From Spirochaetaceae bacterium (lineage in GTDB: Bacteria; Spirochaetota; Spirochaetia; Treponematales; Breznakiellaceae), in contig JAIRSS010000160.1 in the NCBI GenBank assembly GCA_031255315.1, positions 1 to 7,303 of the forward strand: a stretch of 7,303 nt of DNA, written 5' to 3'. The notes below the pieces were generated by a model. The model had not been told where the DNA came from, ran no database searches, and worked only from the letters and a program-made list of their open reading frames with translations. The stretch's first letter is position 1. Each line of letters starts with the position of its first letter. Below are positions 5,688-7,303 of the stretch, one piece after another. The translations under genes were made by a program, and so were the position numbers.

Positions 5688-7303
5688 ATGAAAATTGGGA
5701 ACAAACTCATCGCCATGATCATGGCGGTTGCCATCGTTGGAATCGGCGTTCTTTTAACAACGGTTTTATTCATTGCCCGAAAGCAGACTGCGGCGCTGGT
5801 TTTCAACCAGACGAATTATCTGGCGGAAAAAGAAGCCGCCGAGATTTCAGTATGGATGGAGACCAACTTCAGCATCGCCCGGTCCCTGGCGCAATTAATG
5901 GGAGGATTTGAGGAAATCGAGGTTTCCCAGCGGCGTCCTTTCTATAATATGCTGCTTAGACAGATAGTTCTGGAAAACCCGGAGCTGGCCTCCGCCTGGA
6001 CCATCTGGGAACCCAACGCCCTGGACGGCCTGGACGCCGAATACGCCAACACTGTGGGAACGGACGCCAGCGGCAGGTTCATCCCCACCTGGTCCCGGAC
6101 CGATTCCGGGGTGGAGGTACAGTTTTCGCAAGATTATGACGACCCTGACGCGGAATTTTACATCCCCGCCTTGCAAAGCGGAAATGAAATCGTAACGGAG
6201 CCTTTTTTCTACAATCTAGGCGGAGCCGATAAGCTGATTGCTTCCCTGGTGGTCCCCATAAAAAAGAACGGCCGGCCCATCGGCGTTGCCGGCGTCGATG
6301 TCAGCATATCCGGGATTCAGGAAAGGATATCGGCCATCAGGCCCTACGAAGGCAGCATCGCCGCGTCTTTCAGCAACGGCGGGCTTGTGGCCGCCCATTT
6401 CGACGTTTCCCGGCTGGGAAAACCCATGAGAGAAACTGAGGCGGATATGGCCGGATCCTATCTGACCGATCTGGTCAACGCCGTCAAAACAGGGAGCGAC
6501 TACAGCTTCGAGAATACTGTTAGTATCGACGGCAAAAAGCACCAGTACGGAGTCCTCACCGTCCCCTACCCTGTAGGACGCTCCGCCACCCCCTGGGCCC
6601 TGGCCCTGGCGATCCCGATAGCGGTCATCAACGCGCCGATCTTTTCTTTGCTCAGAATCAGCCTTATCATCACCGCCATAATGCTCCTGGCCATAGCCGC
6701 CGCGGCTTTCCTGATCGCCAATTCCATCAGCAATCCCCTTAAAAGCATGGCGGCGGCCTTTACCAGCCTTGGCGAAGGGGATTTGACAAAGCATGTGACT
6801 ATAAACCGCAAAGACGAAATAGGGGATATAGCGGCGGCTTTTAATTTAATGGTGCAGAACATTAAAAACCTTGTAGGTATCATCAAAAACCAGTCGTCCG
6901 CCCTCTTTGATATTGGCAACGAACTTTCCTCCAACATGACCGCAACCGCCGCGGCGGTAAATGAAATCACCGCCAATATCCAGAGCATCAAGGACCGGGT
7001 GATCAACCAGTCCGCTTCCGTTACCGAAACAAACGCCGCAATGGAACAGATCACCGCCAACATTGACAGACTCAACGGCCATGTAAGCAGCCAGAGCGCC
7101 AGCGTGTCCCAGTCCTCCTCGGCTATTGAACAGATGCTTGCCAATATTCAATCGGTTACCGAAACCCTGGTCAAGAACGCCGCCAACGTCAAGGGATTAA
7201 TAGAGGCGTCCGAGGCGGGGCATTCAGGCGTGCAGGAAGTTTCCGCGGACATTCAGGAGATAGCCCGCGAATCGGAGGGGCTTCTGGAGATCAACTCGGT
7301 TAT
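5688..7303 (+). CDS. Methyl-accepting chemotaxis protein (transmembrane receptor), 3' end outside window
   Basis: The visible 538 residues form a chemoreceptor that senses a periplasmic ligand and controls the CheA kinase through CheW. ATG at 5688 follows AGGGAG by six bases and gives Met-Lys then TM1 (about 7-29). Residues about 35-305 are a periplasmic sensor of dCache type: ASAWTIWEPNALDGLDAEYA (101-120), Asp/Tyr-rich YDDPDAEFYIPAL (150-162), then strand-rich IASLVVPIKKNGRPIGVAGV (184-203) ending in DVSIS. TM2 is about 324-346. A HAMP domain follows (about 347-399; Pro350 in SISNPLKSM, then DEIGDIAAAFN at 376-386). From about 400 the signalling coiled coil begins, with heptads rich in Ser, Ala and Gln such as NEITANIQSIKDRVINQSAS (425-444). 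The window ends before the conserved hairpin tip. Ligand unknown. It is divergent from the phosphorylase gene, so a link to sugar sensing is only a guess. Confidence 0.93.
   Translation, partial: MKIGNKLIAMIMAVAIVGIGVLLTTVLFIARKQTAALVFNQTNYLAEKEAAEISVWMETNFSIARSLAQLMGGFEEIEVSQRRPFYNMLLRQIVLENPELASAWTIWEPNALDGLDAEYANTVGTDASGRFIPTWSRTDSGVEVQFSQDYDDPDAEFYIPALQSGNEIVTEPFFYNLGGADKLIASLVVPIKKNGRPIGVAGVDVSISGIQERISAIRPYEGSIAASFSNGGLVAAHFDVSRLGKPMRETEADMAGSYLTDLVNAVKTGSDYSFENTVSIDGKKHQYGVLTVPYPVGRSATPWALALAIPIAVINAPIFSLLRISLIITAIMLLAIAAAAFLIANSISNPLKSMAAAFTSLGEGDLTKHVTINRKDEIGDIAAAFNLMVQNIKNLVGIIKNQSSALFDIGNELSSNMTATAAAVNEITANIQSIKDRVINQSASVTETNAAMEQITANIDRLNGHVSSQSASVSQSSSAIEQMLANIQSVTETLVKNAANVKGLIEASEAGHSGVQEVSADIQEIARESEGLLEINSV

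Noticed and set aside
5452..5691. 79-residue plus-strand frame overlapping the receptor start as ATGA
   Set aside because: The overlap looks like translational coupling, but the frame starts at a TTG without a ribosome binding site, is Phe/Cys/Arg-rich and crosses promoter-like and hairpin elements.
6216..7144. Two overlapping ~192-residue minus-strand frames within the receptor region
   Set aside because: They are mirror frames of the HAMP and coiled-coil coding sequence; the repetitive Ala/Ser codons keep the other strand open.
1..7303. CRISPR array, tRNA or rRNA gene, known riboswitch
   Set aside because: I saw no regularly spaced repeats, no cloverleaf with a T-loop GGTTCRANNC pattern, and no recognisable riboswitch core in the intergenic regions.

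Overview
The window looks like chromosomal DNA from a spirochaete, most likely a Treponema of the gut or oral type. That is an inference from protein character: a eukaryote-type hexokinase of the kind known in Treponema pallidum, a short-family GlgP phosphorylase, and a methyl-accepting chemotaxis protein with a spirochaete-like signalling helix. Most of the window is GC-rich (up to about 75% per 60 bases inside the hexokinase gene). Positions about 800-1280 are a sharply AT-rich exception at about 29% GC.

Layout, left to right. Positions 1-155 hold the 3' end of a TolC-like outer membrane efflux protein gene that appears frameshifted. A small lipoprotein-like gene (169-486) follows 13 bases later, probably in the same operon, and seems cut short. 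At 494-553 an inverted repeat introduces a decayed transposase-like fragment (554-800), so this stretch looks like the scar of an insertion sequence. The AT-rich island (about 800-1280) carries one unrecognised minus-strand ORF with no convincing start.

From 1306 to 5370 the minus strand carries the metabolic core: alpha-glucan phosphorylase (5370 to 2830), then a hexokinase (2664 to 1306). The phosphorylase releases glucose-1-phosphate from glycogen or maltodextrin, and the hexokinase traps the free glucose left over, so together they feed storage glucan into glycolysis. The 165-base gap between them contains a 14-bp hairpin and a good promoter for the hexokinase, so the two are probably only partly co-transcribed. 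The phosphorylase promoter lies so close to its ATG that the mRNA is predicted to be leaderless or nearly so.

On the plus strand, divergent from the phosphorylase, a chemotaxis receptor gene starts at 5688 and runs off the right edge. It has a TM segment, a dCache-like sensor, a second TM segment, a HAMP domain and the first part of the signalling coiled coil.

I found no convincing new multi-gene system. The parts that standard annotation explains least are the AT-rich island, the insertion scar with its ribosome-binding-site hairpin, and the leaderless arrangement of the phosphorylase gene.
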